Assembly (NCBI GenBank): GCA_021292105.1
Contig: CM037874.1
Span: 17,156,615 to 17,220,614, forward strand
Origin: Anadara kagoshimensis
Taxonomy: Eukaryota; Mollusca; Bivalvia; Arcoida; Arcidae
Reading direction: 5' to 3'
Length of the DNA: 64,000 nt
Part shown: piece by piece, positions 45,061 to 55,659 of the stretch
Position numbering within the stretch: position 1 is the first letter of the stretch
Layout of the letters: every line of letters starts with the position of its first letter
Translations under genes and position numbers: made by a program
The notes under the pieces: generated by a model
Told to the model about the DNA's origin: nothing
What the model saw: the letters and a program-made list of their open reading frames with translations, nothing else
The model's database searches: none

Positions 45061-46902
45061 CAAGAGGCCCATGGGCCTTAACGCTCACCTGTGACCTTTG
45101 AACCCATGAGCTTCATTTAAATATCAAAATGATAATTAGGCCAATATTCTAATATACATCCCTATACAAAAAGTTTATAGTTTTTTAGATAAATAATCAT
45201 CTCAGTACTTGTTTGTATCTGTGATCTTGACATTTGAACCCATGCCCTTCATTCATATATCAAAATGACCACTGTGCCAGTACCAACAATATTCTAATAT
45301 ACATGCCTATACAAAAAGTTAATAGTTTTCAAGATAATTAACCATTTAGGTATTCATTCGCATCTGTGACCTTGACCTTTGAATCCATGACCTTCATTCA
45401 TATATCAAAATGATGGTTGTTAGGCTAATACCTACAATATTCTAATATACATGCATATATACAAAAAGTTAACAGTTTTCAAGATAATTAACCATTCAGG
45501 TATTCATTCACATCTCTGACCTTGACCTTTAAACCCATGATCTTCATTCATATATCAAAATGATCATTAGGATAATACCTAAATATTCTAATATACATGC
45601 CTATACAAAAGGTTTATAGTTTTTGAGATAAATAATCATTTCAGAACTTGTTCACATCTGTGACCTTGACCTTTGAACCCATAACCTTCATTTATATATC
45701 AAAATGGTTGTTAGGCTAATACCTACAATATTCTAATATACATGCATATATACAAAAAGTTAACAGTTTTCAAGATAATTAACCATTCAGGTATTCATTC
45801 ACATCTCTGACCTTGACCTTTGAACCCATGACCTTCATTCATATATCAAAATGATGGTTGTTAGGCTAATACCTACAATATTCTAATATACATGCATATA
45901 TACAAAAAGTTAACAGTTTTCAAGATAATTAACCATTCAGGTATTCATTCACATCTCTGACCTTGACCTTTGAACCCATGACCTTCATTCATATATCAAA
46001 ATGATCGTTAGGATAATACCTAAAATATTCTAATATACATCCCTATACAAAAAGTCTATAGTTTTTGAGATAAATAATCATTTCAGTACTTGTTTACATC
46101 TGTGACCTTGACCTTTGAACTCATGACCTTTATTTGTATATCAAAATGACCATTGGGCCATTACCTACAATATTCTTATATACATGCCTATACAAAAGTT
46201 CATAGTTTTGCAGATAATTAACTATTTTGGTAAACTTGTACATCTGTGACCTTGACCTTTGAACCCATGACCTTAATCGATATATCAAAATGATCGTCAT
46301 GTCAATACCTACAATTAACCAAAAATCCTACGTCATTATCACCAGAAATGTTTAAAAAATAGCATTTTTTATCAAAGGTCAAAAACTGGGACATGACCTT
46401 GACCTTTGACCTTGACATCAATTGGAAGAAAATCGCAAGACAAGATCAACAGTGAAAACTCCATACAATTATCTTTAGCCATTATGAAGTTATGACAATA
46501 AATGTCTCATTTTAAAAATTACATAATTTTACGCAAAAAACGCGTAACCTATTTTTCGTCGAATTTTCATGAAAAACACAATTTTAATGTGTCTAGGTAT
46601 CCTGAATCCAAAAATCTAATCAAAATTTGTCTGCACCTTTTGGTTTCAGAGAAAAAGATTTTTTTGTCTTTTGGCTATTTATAGTAACGGCAGCCATATT
46701 GTTGGGCGTGGTCAAACCCCGAACACAATTTTGAAAGCCTGTTACCCAGGCATAATAATCACCAAGTTTCATTAAATTTGGCTCAGTAGTTTTGGAGGAG
46801 AAGATTAAAATGTAAAGTTTACGCACGACGCACGACGGACGACGGACGACGGACGGTGATAGATAGCAATAGCTCATATGAGCCTTTCGGCTCAGGTGAG
46901 CT
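45061..46902 (+). mobile_element. Helentron-like satellite-bearing element, copy A
   Basis: Begins CAAGAGGCCCATGGGCC with GCTCACCTG about 21 bases in, and ends in a hairpin (stem GAGCC/GGCTC) plus CAGGTGAGCT. The inner 5' GCTCACCTG and terminal 3' CAGGTGAGC are an asymmetric inverted pair, as described for Helentron/Helitron2 ends. The core is about nine copies of a 145-150-bp unit containing TGACCTTGACCTTTGAACCC. A non-repeated part (46310-46860) precedes the 3' end, with a short GACGACG run. No ORF of note. It sits between TTTAAAA and AAAAAGTCG of the host minisatellite with no clear target duplication. Confidence 0.65.
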
Positions 46903-47030
46903 AAAAAGTCGTACCTACGAATAAAAAGCGTACCAACGAATTAAAAAATCGTACCTACGGATTAAAAATCGTACCCACGAATTTAAATAAAAGTCGTACT
47001 TACGAATAAAAAGCGTACCAACAAATTAAA

Positions 47031-49357
47031 CAAGAGGCCCATGGGCCTGATACGCTCACCTGATAACTAATGGCTAGCTGATAGATTTAAAGAAAACATA
47101 AATACTAAACCCCAATGACTTTTTTTTTACATCATGATAACCGTTGTATTAATACCTACAACATTCTAGTATACATGCCTATACAAAAAGTTAATAGTTT
47201 TCAAGATAATTAACCATTTCAGTATTGTTTTACATCTGTGACCTTGACCTTTGAACCCAAGACCTTTTTCTATACATCAAAATGATCGTTGTATCGATAC
47301 CTACAACATTCTAATATACATGCCTATACAAAATGTTTATAGTTTTCGAGATAATTAAACATTTCGGTATTGTTTCGCATATGTGACCTTGACCTTTAAA
47401 CCCATAACCTTTTTCTATAAATCAAAATGATTGTTGTATCAATATCTACAACATTCTAATATACATGCCTATACAAAAAGTTTATAGTTTTGGAGATAAT
47501 TAACCATTTCGGTATTGTTTTGCATCTGTGGCCTTGACCTTTGAACCCATGACCTTTTTCTATACATCAAAATGATCATTGTATCAATACCTACAACATT
47601 CTAATATACAAGCCTATACAAAAAGTTGATAGATTTTGAGATAATTAACCATTTCGGTATCGTTTCACATCTGTGACCTTGACCTTTGAACCCATCACCT
47701 TTTTCTATACATCAGAATGATCGTTGTATCAATACCTACAACATTCTAATATACATGCCTATACAAAAAGTTTATAGTTTTCAAGATAATTAACCATTTC
47801 AGTATTGTTTTGCATCTGTGACCTTGACCTTTGAACCCATGACCTTTTTCTATACATCAAAATGATCGTTGTATCAATACCTACAACATTCTAATATACA
47901 TGCCTATACAAAAAGTTTATAGTTTTCGAGATAATTAACCATTTCGGTATTGTTTCACATCTGTGACCTTGACCTTTAAACCCATGACCTTTTTCTATAC
48001 ATCAAAATGATCATTGTATCAATACCTACAACATTCTAATATACATGCCTATACAAAATGTTTATAGTTTTCGAGATAATTAACCATTTCGGTATTGTTT
48101 CGCGTCTGTGACCTTGACCTTTGAACCCATGACCTTTTTCTATACATCAAAATGATCGTTGTTTCAATACTTACAACATTCTAATATACATGCCTATACA
48201 AAAAGTTTATAGTTTTCGAGATAATTAACCATTTCAGTATTGTTTCACATCTGTGACCTTGACCTTTGAACCCATGACCTTTTTCTATACATCAAAATGA
48301 TCGTTGTATCAATACCTACAACATTCTAATATACATGCCTATACAAAAAGTTTATAGTTTTCGAGATAATTAACCATTTCAGTATTGTTTCACATCTGTG
48401 ACCTTGACCTTTGAACCCATGACCTTTTTCTATACATCAAAATGATCATTGTATTGATACCTACAACATTCTAATATACATGCCTATACAAAAAGTTTAT
48501 AGTTTTCGAGATAATTAACAATTTCGGTATTGTTTCGCATCTGTGACCTTGACCTTTGAACCCATGACCTTTTTCTATACATCAAAATGATCGTTGTATC
48601 AATACCTACAACATTCTAATATACATGCCTATACAAAAAGTTTATAGTTTTCGAGATAATTAACCATTTCGGTATTGTTTCACATCTGTGACCTTGACCT
48701 TTGAACCCATGACCTTTTTCTATACATCAAAATGATCGTTGTATCAATACCTACAACATTCTAATATACATGCCTATACAAAAAGTTTATAGTTTTCGAG
48801 ATAATAATTATAATCAGAGGTAAAAAAAATTAGGTCACGACCTTCACAATTGACCTTGACCTCATTTTGAAGATACTAACAAGAAGATGTCAAAACTGCA
48901 AACCCCATGTCATTGTCTGGTCAAATAGTCAAGTTATAACAATTTGAAGCTATTTTACGATTTTTTCAAAATTAAACGCAAAAACGCGTAACCTATTTTT
49001 TATCCGATTTTTACAAAATGAACAAACTATAGGCTTAAGACCCTAGAGAAGCCAAATATCACATCAGATTTTTTCTCCAATCAGTACTTTCGGAGAAGAA
49101 GATTTTTTAAGATTTTTGCACCCCTAGGTCACCTTGACCTAGTTATGGTAGCCATGGCAACGCCACGAACAAATCTGAATTGCACCGGCCCATATATACT
49201 TCTGACAAAGTTTCATTAAAAACTGTCCAGTAGTTTCAGAGGAGAAGTCGAAAATAGGTGTTAACGACGCACACACGCACACACGCACACACGCACACAC
49301 GCACATACACACGCTGCGCTATGCCATAAGCTCACATGACCTTCGGTCAGGTGAGCT
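47031..49357 (+). mobile_element. Helentron-like satellite-bearing element, copy B
   Basis: Same ends as the copy at 45061: CAAGAGGCCCATGGGCC at the start, and the hairpin TGACC-TTC-GGTCA inside CTCAC/GTGAG arms ending CAGGTGAGCT. The core has 11 copies of an exactly 145-bp unit, with GTG of the CTGTGACCTTGACC motif at 47238, 47383, 47528 and so on to 48688. A non-repeated 3' part contains a CACACG microsatellite (about 49270-49310). The hairpin sequence differs from copy A but pairing is kept by paired changes. Non-coding. Confidence 0.65.
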
Positions 49358-49752
49358 AAAAATCGTACCCACGAATTTAAAAAAAAAGTCGTACATACAG
49401 ATTTAAAAATCGCATGCACGAATTTAAAAATCGTACCTACGATTTGAGAAAAAAATCAGATTACTAAGTGGCACAAAAAGCTTTCGTAGATGATTCTGTA
49501 TACCAATGTTTTAAATATAGCTATAATTTCTAACTGAGATATATACTTTGATACTTACATTCTGTCGTCTCAGTTTTGGCATGTTTATTTATAATACAAA
49601 AAGTATAAAGATAAGATCAACCCAATGATTGATGTATGCACATGTAATGTTTTAATAACACTTTGCATCAATTTTGCACATAAAAATTATAAATTTCCAC
49701 GGTAGTTTAATTTACGCATGAATTTTTGAGAGTAACAATACTTTTGCGTATA

Positions 49753-49919
49753 CAGTCCAACCTGCTTTAAAGGCCACCTATATATAAGGGCCACCTGCTG
49801 ATAAATATTCCAATTGTTTTTTAAATTCATATTTGAAGCTGTATATCAAGGTTACTTGACCATAAAGGCCACTTTTACTGGTTCCCGTTGGTGGTCTTTA
49901 TAGACAGGTTTGACTGTAT
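49753..49919. mobile_element. MITE of the CAGTCAAACCTG family
   Basis: TACAGTCCAACCTGCTTTAA at the left, TATAGACAGGTTTGACTGTA at the right. Opposite in orientation to the copy at 50153. Confidence 0.85.
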
Positions 49920-50034
49920 CTTATTCTGATATAATCCACATCCCATTATGTCATATTTTTGAAATATGTTTTATTGTTTCATAAAAAAACGTATTATAAC
50001 ATTTATACGGACCATCATCTGACACGATAAAATA

Positions 50035-50152
50035 CATTGTTAAAGTGGGTTTTAAAAGTTGTCGAGAGATAGATTAAAGCTTCCAAATTGCCGAGGTGTA
50101 GCTGACGAGGGCCGAGATGATCTAGTCCGTAAGCTTAGTGTTAAACTATTGT
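50035..50152. mobile_element. Truncated MITE of the ACAGACCTGTCGAAAG family
   Basis: The inner right half is present (GTCGAGAGATAGATTAAAGC, CCGTAAGCTTAGTGTTAAAC). The terminal GACAGGTCTGTA is absent where the next MITE starts. Confidence 0.65.
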
Positions 50153-50335
50153 ACAGTCAAACCTGTCTATAAAGGCCACCCAAGGGAACCAGTAAAAGCG
50201 GCCTTTATGGGAAGGTGGCCTTTATATACAGGTTCAAATAATATGAATAAAGAACAGTTGGGATACACTTCTGCTGGCCTTTATAAGCAGGTGGTCCTTA
50301 TATAGAGGTGGCCTTTAAGGCAGGTTGGACTGTAG
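50153..50335. mobile_element. MITE of the CAGTCAAACCTG family, intact
   Basis: TACAGTCAAACCTGTCTATA at the left; AGGCAGGTTGGACTGTA at the right. About 180 bp. Confidence 0.85.
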
Positions 50336-50463
50336 CTAATAAATGAAGAAATGCACATACCTGGTGCAGTTAGGGTAATCAAGATTGGAATTTGAAATAT
50401 AAGTAAATGTGTCGGTAAACTATTTTACAAATATGCAGCCAGGTAGACAATAATCCTATACTA

Positions 50464-50641
50464 TACAGTTCAACCTGCTTTAAAAGCCACCTCTATATAA
50501 GGTCCACCTGCTTATAAAGGCCAGTAGAATTGTATCCCAATTGTTCTTTATTCAATATTATATGAACCTACATATAAAGGCCACCTGCCCATAAGGTCAC
50601 TTTTCCTGGTTCCCTTGGGTGGTCTTCAGGTTTGACTGTAT
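50464..50641. mobile_element. MITE of the CAGTCAAACCTG family
   Basis: TACAGTTCAACCTGCTTTAA at the left; CTTCAGGTTTGACTGTA at the right, with a small deletion before the right end. Confidence 0.85.
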
Positions 50642-50890
50642 ATAAATAAATAGTTTGTTTTCTACAAGACAGAAGTTTGTAACTGAAAACATTGTACACC
50701 GCAACTGCAAACACAAACAATAAAACCACACAACACAAGTTATGATAGAAACAGCAAAAGCAAGACAACCTCAAAACAAAAGACAATTTTACGTGTTTGG
50801 GTCACTGGTTATGAAAGTACTGACTATGGATGGCATTTGAGTAAATGCCCTGTGGTTTGATTCTAACACTATAGATTAGTCCGAATTCAA

Positions 50891-51003
50891 GTCAATTCGT
50901 CCCACGGTATGTGCAACAAGTGGGACGATTTTGACATGGGGGCGAATTTGTTAAAAGTGGGAGCGAATTTGACGGGGGCGAATTTACCGTGGGACGAAAT
51001 GAC
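50891..51003. repeat. Inverted repeat with 19-bp arms
   Basis: Arms GTCAATTCGTCCCACGGTA (50891-50909) and TACCGTGGGACGAAATGAC (50985-51003) pair at 18 of 19. GGGGCGAATTTG-type motifs recur between them. Confidence 0.75.
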
Positions 51004-51483
51004 CCTGGTATACGTACTATACTACTGTTTATCATTGGACCATACACCTGCACATTTTTTGAAAAAAAAAATCCTATTTAACTAAACGCTGAACCAAAAA
51101 CCGTTAGATGTTATTTATAAAACAATTAATAATTTGATATCAAAATAATCAGACAAAATGCATATTGTGTAAAATAATAGAAAATGTACAACTAATCAAG
51201 AACAGAGAAGAAAATCTTAAATGGATTACCAATCATGTATACTTCTTAGTCTCGGATGTATTAAGCCTCATAGAATTAGAATAAATGTCCATAGACTGGA
51301 TTTGCAGATTTAGGCCTATACGTTAGTAAATCATCAGATATCATGTCAAAATCATATAACTATTATTATAGCGTAAACAACAATGGAGCTTTAAGCCAGT
51401 AATACATTTACAATACCTCAAGTGTAAGTTTAGTGAAACATTTAGACAACATGGTATCTCTCACTTAAACCTGAAGTTATTGT

Positions 51484-51635
51484 AAATCGGGAATTTTTTG
51501 CGTCCGTCAATTTTCGCGACAATTAGTGCATGTGTAAAGTTAATATTCGCGAATGATTAAATTTCGCGTTTTATAATTCTTTGAATTCATGCGAAAACAA
51601 AACGAACGCAGACATTTCTGATTTACAGTTATCAC
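51484..51635. mobile_element. MITE of the TACTGTgAAATC family
   Basis: Left TTGTAAATCGGGAATTTTTT, then GCGTCCGTCAATTTTCGCG; right CGAACGCAGACATTTCTGAT, then TTACAGT. Confidence 0.6.
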
Positions 51636-51679
51636 TTGATATATAGACGACGTTTTGGTGTTGAGCTGTTATCTAATGT

Positions 51680-51990
51680 GTAATACGCTCAGACCACATG
51701 TGGGAAAGTGAAATTTCCTTGCCGTTGGCCTTTACTGGTTCATCTGGTATCAGTTTAATGTGACTGGGAGAGTCTGCGCTTGTCTGCGGCGTACTGACTG
51801 TGTGAGCTAGCACGTTAAAGTCGCCCTGAGTGCGCGCTAGTACAAGGCAGACCATACAACACACTCGCACTTCACATTTATACGAAATTGTTTATATATT
51901 AACCCATAGAGATTAATAAAATATTTCTCGTCGCTAATAGCTGAAAAATTGCTGATGCGACGTTAAGCAACATTCAACAACAAACAACAA
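51680..51990 (+). mobile_element. SINE-like repeat of a third type
   Basis: A GC-richer body (CTTGTCTGCGGCGTACTGAC, CTGAGTGCGCGCTAG) is followed by GCTGATGCGACGTTAAGCAA and a CAACAACAAACAACAA tail, the form of a SINE 3' end. The head was not clear. Confidence 0.5.
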
Positions 51991-52300
51991 TGCTGTAGTG
52001 CTCGCTGACATCCAATGTGTAATAATGTTAATTAGACTTAACGTATACGCACCCAGTGTCCTACCACGAAACCAAGGTATATATATATATAATGATGCAG
52101 AAACTATACAGAAAGAGAAAGCATTTATTGTACGTGATACAGTTAGGGTAACCAAGTCTAAAATAGATATCTTAATTTACATCATTTTATCAACACAATG
52201 CACTCATGATCAACTAATGATAGTTTTTGTTATGTATAATGATGGGAAATTAACGACAAAGAGTATAGTCGATTGTGTTGCAATGTAAATAGAATTACAT

Positions 52301-52321
52301 GTATTTATTTATTTATTTATT

Positions 52322-52364
<43 letters not shown>

Positions 52365-52372
52365 TTTTGTAT
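52301..52372 (+). repeat. TTTA microsatellite
   Basis: (TTTA)n, about 17 units with one interruption. Confidence 0.9.
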
Positions 52373-52513
52373 GTTAAAGTATGTTCAGTTTAAAAATTAA
52401 AATAAGTTTTCTTCATTTTGAAATGGAGTGGAGAAATGTTATTCCATGTTCTAGTCAAGATTATTTTACTTTTATCATATACTTAGTACTAATTACGTAG
52501 TTTCTGCATACCC

Positions 52514-52606
52514 CGATACGGCTAAAATGACATGATCCGTATCGCCGACCGCACGTGCCCGGTCGGAAAAGCCATATCACCGCTGGTCTGATATGCATAT
52601 CAGACC
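52514..52606. repeat. Cluster of three palindromes before the Crypton-like frame
   Basis: In order: GATACGG/CCGTATC; CCGACCG/CGGTCGG around CACGTGCC; and a perfect 22-bp palindrome at 52585-52606 (GGTCTGATATG and its complement). The half-motif CGGTCTGATAT recurs twice at about 53570-53610, downstream of the ORF, so these may be element boundaries. Confidence 0.75.
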
Positions 52607-53195
52607 GGCTACTCGGAACAAATTACTTTATCGTTTCGAAACTTCTCGGACGGCATCCTTAATGTTCATAACGGTTCGCCTAGCTGAAGAGGAAAATCCG
52701 AGCAGACGTTTGTTTGTAAACAATGAAAGGGGCGAGAGAGTGATGAATTCTCTCGCAAATAGATTGCTAGATTTGGGCGGCTTAATAGAACGACAGACCA
52801 TGGACAGAGAAACGCCTGACAGAAGCACGCATGAATTTATAGAAAAAATGCGAAACCCCAACACAGTAAGGAAAACAAATTCGGACATAAACTAATTCCG
52901 TACCTGGCTTGCAACAAGAAATGAAACCAGGGAAATCGAAGAATTGAGCGCACCATTAGCAACATTTTTTATGACGGCTGTAAAGAACGATGGCAGCGAA
53001 TACGAGCCTGATACTATGAAATTTATGCAAACTAGTATCTGCCGTTATTTGAAGCAGAAAGAATATGTGATAGATATAATGGAAGGCCGAGAATTCTCAC
53101 ACTTAAGAGAAGTGTTAGCGTCAAAACGGAAGTGTCTCAGACAACAGGGGAAAGGAAATAGAACTAAACAGGCAGATCCACCCAAGAAGAAATAA
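52593..53195 (+). pseudogene. Crypton-derived recombinase-like (DUF3504-type) fragment with an in-frame stop
   Basis: One reading frame runs for 201 codons with a single TAA at 52893..52895. The part after the stop reads FRTWLATRNETREIEELS, then TFFMTAVKNDGSEYEPDTMK, a Cys/Arg/Tyr helix (SICRYLKQKEY), EFSHLREVLASKRK and RQQGKGN. This is the pattern of the N-terminal SAM-like domain in KIAA1958/ZMYM/QRICH1-like proteins derived from Crypton tyrosine recombinases (recognised from memory of the family). The part before the stop (ending RKTNSDIN) continues naturally into it, so the stop looks like a recent nonsense change. The frame ends in a Lys-rich tail with no catalytic recombinase domain. 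Local GC content is higher than in neighbouring DNA. A palindrome cluster lies just upstream and a 28-bp inverted repeat just downstream. Confidence 0.6.
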
Positions 53196-53218
53196 ACATA
53201 TTGTTTGAAAAGAATCTT

Positions 53219-53372
53219 CCTTGTTAATCTAGTCAGTCATGGATACTTGAACCAAACACTACCACTGAGCCACCAAGGTGGTTAGTAATGAAGTATAGTT
53301 GCTATATGTGAAATTATATTGATATCATATATCTTACTTTACTGGTATCCATGACTGACTAGATGAACAAGG
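53219..53372. repeat. 28-bp inverted repeat just after the Crypton-like frame
   Basis: Arms 53219-53246 and 53345-53372 pair at 27 of 28 (CTAGTCAGTCATGGATAC core). The loop holds a small CCACC/GGTGG hairpin. It starts 24 bp past the stop codon. Confidence 0.85.
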
Positions 53373-53654
53373 AATTTGACATTTCATATCAGTCGTGAAA
53401 GATTGGGAAAACCAGAGTAGCAAAAACAAAAAAAAAACCGTACATAACAGTTATACCAGTTCAAAAGTAACTTTCTTGCAAGTTCGATTCGGCCAATTTT
53501 GTCATTTTAGTACCTGTAATATGTATTTGTTTCTACATGGTGAAAGTTTAAGTATATGATAAAAAGCCCTCGGTCTGATATTGGATTCTCGGTCTGATAT
53601 GGCATATGATATGGATTTCACCATGTATTATTCTCTATATATCAAGGCGATCAT

Positions 53655-53835
53655 TTCATGAATGGTGGAGGAAAACGGGCCGTGCACGAAAAAATACCGA
53701 TATTCAACAAGCGAACTGACAAACTTTCTTACAGTACTCGTAGGATATGTTCCCATTGGAAATCAAACCTAGGCGACGAAAGGCGCTGTGATCCATCCGT
53801 AAGCACGAGTTTCAGACCATTAGGCAACCAATGCT
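53655..53835 (-). mobile_element. SINE-like block, relative of 7930
   Basis: Complement includes AGTTTGTCAGTTCGCTTG and GGTTTGATTTCCAATGGG. Confidence 0.55.
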
Positions 53836-53839
53836 TTCT

Positions 53840-54500
53840 TTGAATTGAAATTGATTCGCTGTACATGCATTTCAGGGCATAATAAAAGATAGCAATATAA
53901 TTTGCAGCTTAAAGACATGAAGGTATACATGGCAAAAAGATAATGTAAACAAAAACACAAACAATCAAGAAAAAAGTAAACAAACAAAAAAAGACCGATA
54001 TGTTTGTTTTTGTAGTATCACATTTATAAACGTAAAATACAAGCATATCATATGTTCAAATACACATGTAAAATTTAATTTTCTCACAATTTTCTTGATT
54101 TTTAATGAATTCGTTCAATGAAAAATAACAAAGTTAACAGAAAATTAACGTTAGTTAAATTAATTCGTCCATCACTGATCTTAACTTATTCTTTCTTCTA
54201 AAAAAAGCTCAGCATGAAAAATTATTCCCTCTGCATTTTCGTAATGGTTATTATTCACGTATGAAAGTATTGTGTATATATGTTTTCTTTTACGTCCGTA
54301 ATCAATTATTTAAAATGACATGTCATTATTCCTCCAATAAAACACAGAATATATTCCATGAAGCAGGGTAATATGTAGATATAAAGTAGATTGGTATCAG
54401 GAGACACCGCTATACTGTAGACTGATGTGAAGAATATATATCACGTTCAAAAACTTTTCATATAAATTGTACTCCTTTTTAAATTATCATTTTAAACTTC
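53840..54500. other. AT-rich stretch, nothing recognised
   Basis: No supported feature. Confidence 0.5.
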
Positions 54501-54504
54501 GGTA

Positions 54505-54545
54505 CAGACCTGTCGAAGGTTTAACACTAAGTTAAGGAAGCAATG
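54505..54545. mobile_element. Left end only of an ACAGACCTGTCGAAAG MITE
   Basis: ACAGACCTGTCGAAGGTTTA ACACTAAGTTAA; no right end before the SINE at 54594. Confidence 0.6.
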
Positions 54546-54593
54546 TTTATCTGTTATCAGTATCTTAGTAGACTTTTTTCTATCTATCGGTGA

Positions 54594-54960
54594 CCACTGC
54601 GGTAGCTCAGTTGGTAGAGTGCTCGCCCCGTAAATGGGAGACCTTGGGCCCGACCGAGTCTGACCCAAGACTTGAAAGTGGAGTGGGTAGTAAAAGTTCT
54701 TTCGCCAAGCACTCGGTATTTCGAAATGAAAGCCATGGTTCTATCGGGTGGAAACTTAAAATAAACGAGGTCCCGTGTCACAGAAGACGTAGCACGATAA
54801 AGAACCCTGCTGTATAAGGCCAACGCGGACAAGATTTTGCTTGCCGTAGGTCGGTGGTTTTCTTTGGGCAATCCGGTTTCCTCTACTATTAGCACTATTA
54901 GTACTGATAGCATTAACGCAAGTGAAACAATCTTGGCTTGGGCGTAATACCCCATGACCT
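54594..54960 (+). mobile_element. tRNA-SINE fused to a second SINE-type 3' block
   Basis: Head CCACTGCGGTAGCTCAGTTGG and body up to AACCCTGCTGTATAAGG, then at about 54825 a switch to the CTTGCCGTAGGTCGGTGGTT block seen at 7930, ending GCTTGGGCGTAATACCC. Box B is damaged (GGGCCCGACC). Confidence 0.75.
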
Positions 54961-55044
54961 ACTATATCTGTCCATATATCCTTTCCACGCGTTTTAGAAA
55001 AATTCAGCCAAGTAAAAAAGAAATATTTTATATGTATAGTGCAG

Positions 55045-55290
55045 ACTTGGTTTTTTAATACCCAATTGGTAATTCATCTTGGTCCCTCGTTGCTTATATG
55101 TCAAGTACAAACCTGTTAAAAAGTTTTTAACACTAGCTAAAACATTCGTACCAAATTGTCAACTCATCTCGGTTCCTCGTTACCTATATCAACAGCTTTT
55201 CGGCAGCTGCAAAGCTGCGATGAATCTCCTGGTAGTTTTGTGCTCGTTAGCTGTCCAGACATCGGCTACTCGCCAGTACTGTGTACCACT
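55045..55290. mobile_element. Diverged MITE of the ACAGACCTGTCGAAAG family
   Basis: CAGCTTTTCGGCAGCTGC and TCGGTTCCTCGTTACCTATA match the interior of other copies; the ends are decayed. Confidence 0.5.
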
Positions 55291-55321
55291 CTACTTACTT
55301 TTTTAATTGCAAAAAAACAGT

Positions 55322-55650
55322 TGAGTTGAATAATGGTGTTTGACGTCCCAGTCAAGAATATTTCACTTATTTTGAGACGTCGCCAGCTATAGGCGGAGGT
55401 ACAGAAATTTTGCCTGTATGTTGCGCTGATTGCATTATACAGCAGGGTTCTTTATCGTGCCAAGCCTACCCAAACACGGGACCTCGTTTTCGAAAGAACC
55501 ATGACTTACATTTCGTAATGCCGAGTGCTTGGCGAAAGAACATTCACTACCCACTTTTAAGTCTTGGTCAGACTTGGTCGGGGTTCGAACCCACGACCTC
55601 CCACTTACGGAGCGAGCACTCCACTAACTGAGCTACCGCAGTGGTTTTGC
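55322..55650 (-). mobile_element. Full-length tRNA-SINE
   Basis: Complement of head and body: AATGGTGTTTGACGTCCCAG, GGTTCGAACCCACGACCTCC and AACTGAGCTACCGCAGTGG. The best preserved box A and box B in the window. Confidence 0.87.
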
Positions 55651-55659
55651 GTCAAAAGA

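Larger units (their letters stand above)
44734..49487. mobile_element. TIR element with 8-bp target duplication, host of two nested insertions
   Basis: The left end, from ACGAAAGCTT at 44734, and the complement of the right end, ending AAGCTTTCGT... read as GCTTTCGT at 49487, share about 60 bp of imperfect inverted repeat. Both arms carry GTGCCACT, then TTTTTTCTCAAATCGTAGG. Each side is flanked by AGATGATT (44726-44733 and 49488-49495), an 8-bp target duplication as in hAT-type elements. The interior is a minisatellite of ~20-bp units (TCGTACCTACGAATTAAAAA and variants) in three blocks at 44790-45060, 46903-47030 and 49358-49440. Two larger elements interrupt it; without them the host would be only about 0.6 kb and non-coding. 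Confidence 0.78.

Noticed and set aside
46620..46877. 85-codon minus-strand ORF in the 3' part of copy A
   Set aside because: Includes the GACGACG simple repeat and the element's non-coding 3' end; copy B does not preserve the frame.
45061..46902. CRISPR-like array (regular repeats with variable parts)
   Set aside because: Units of ~145 bp are alike along their whole length with no unique spacers, and the setting is eukaryotic.
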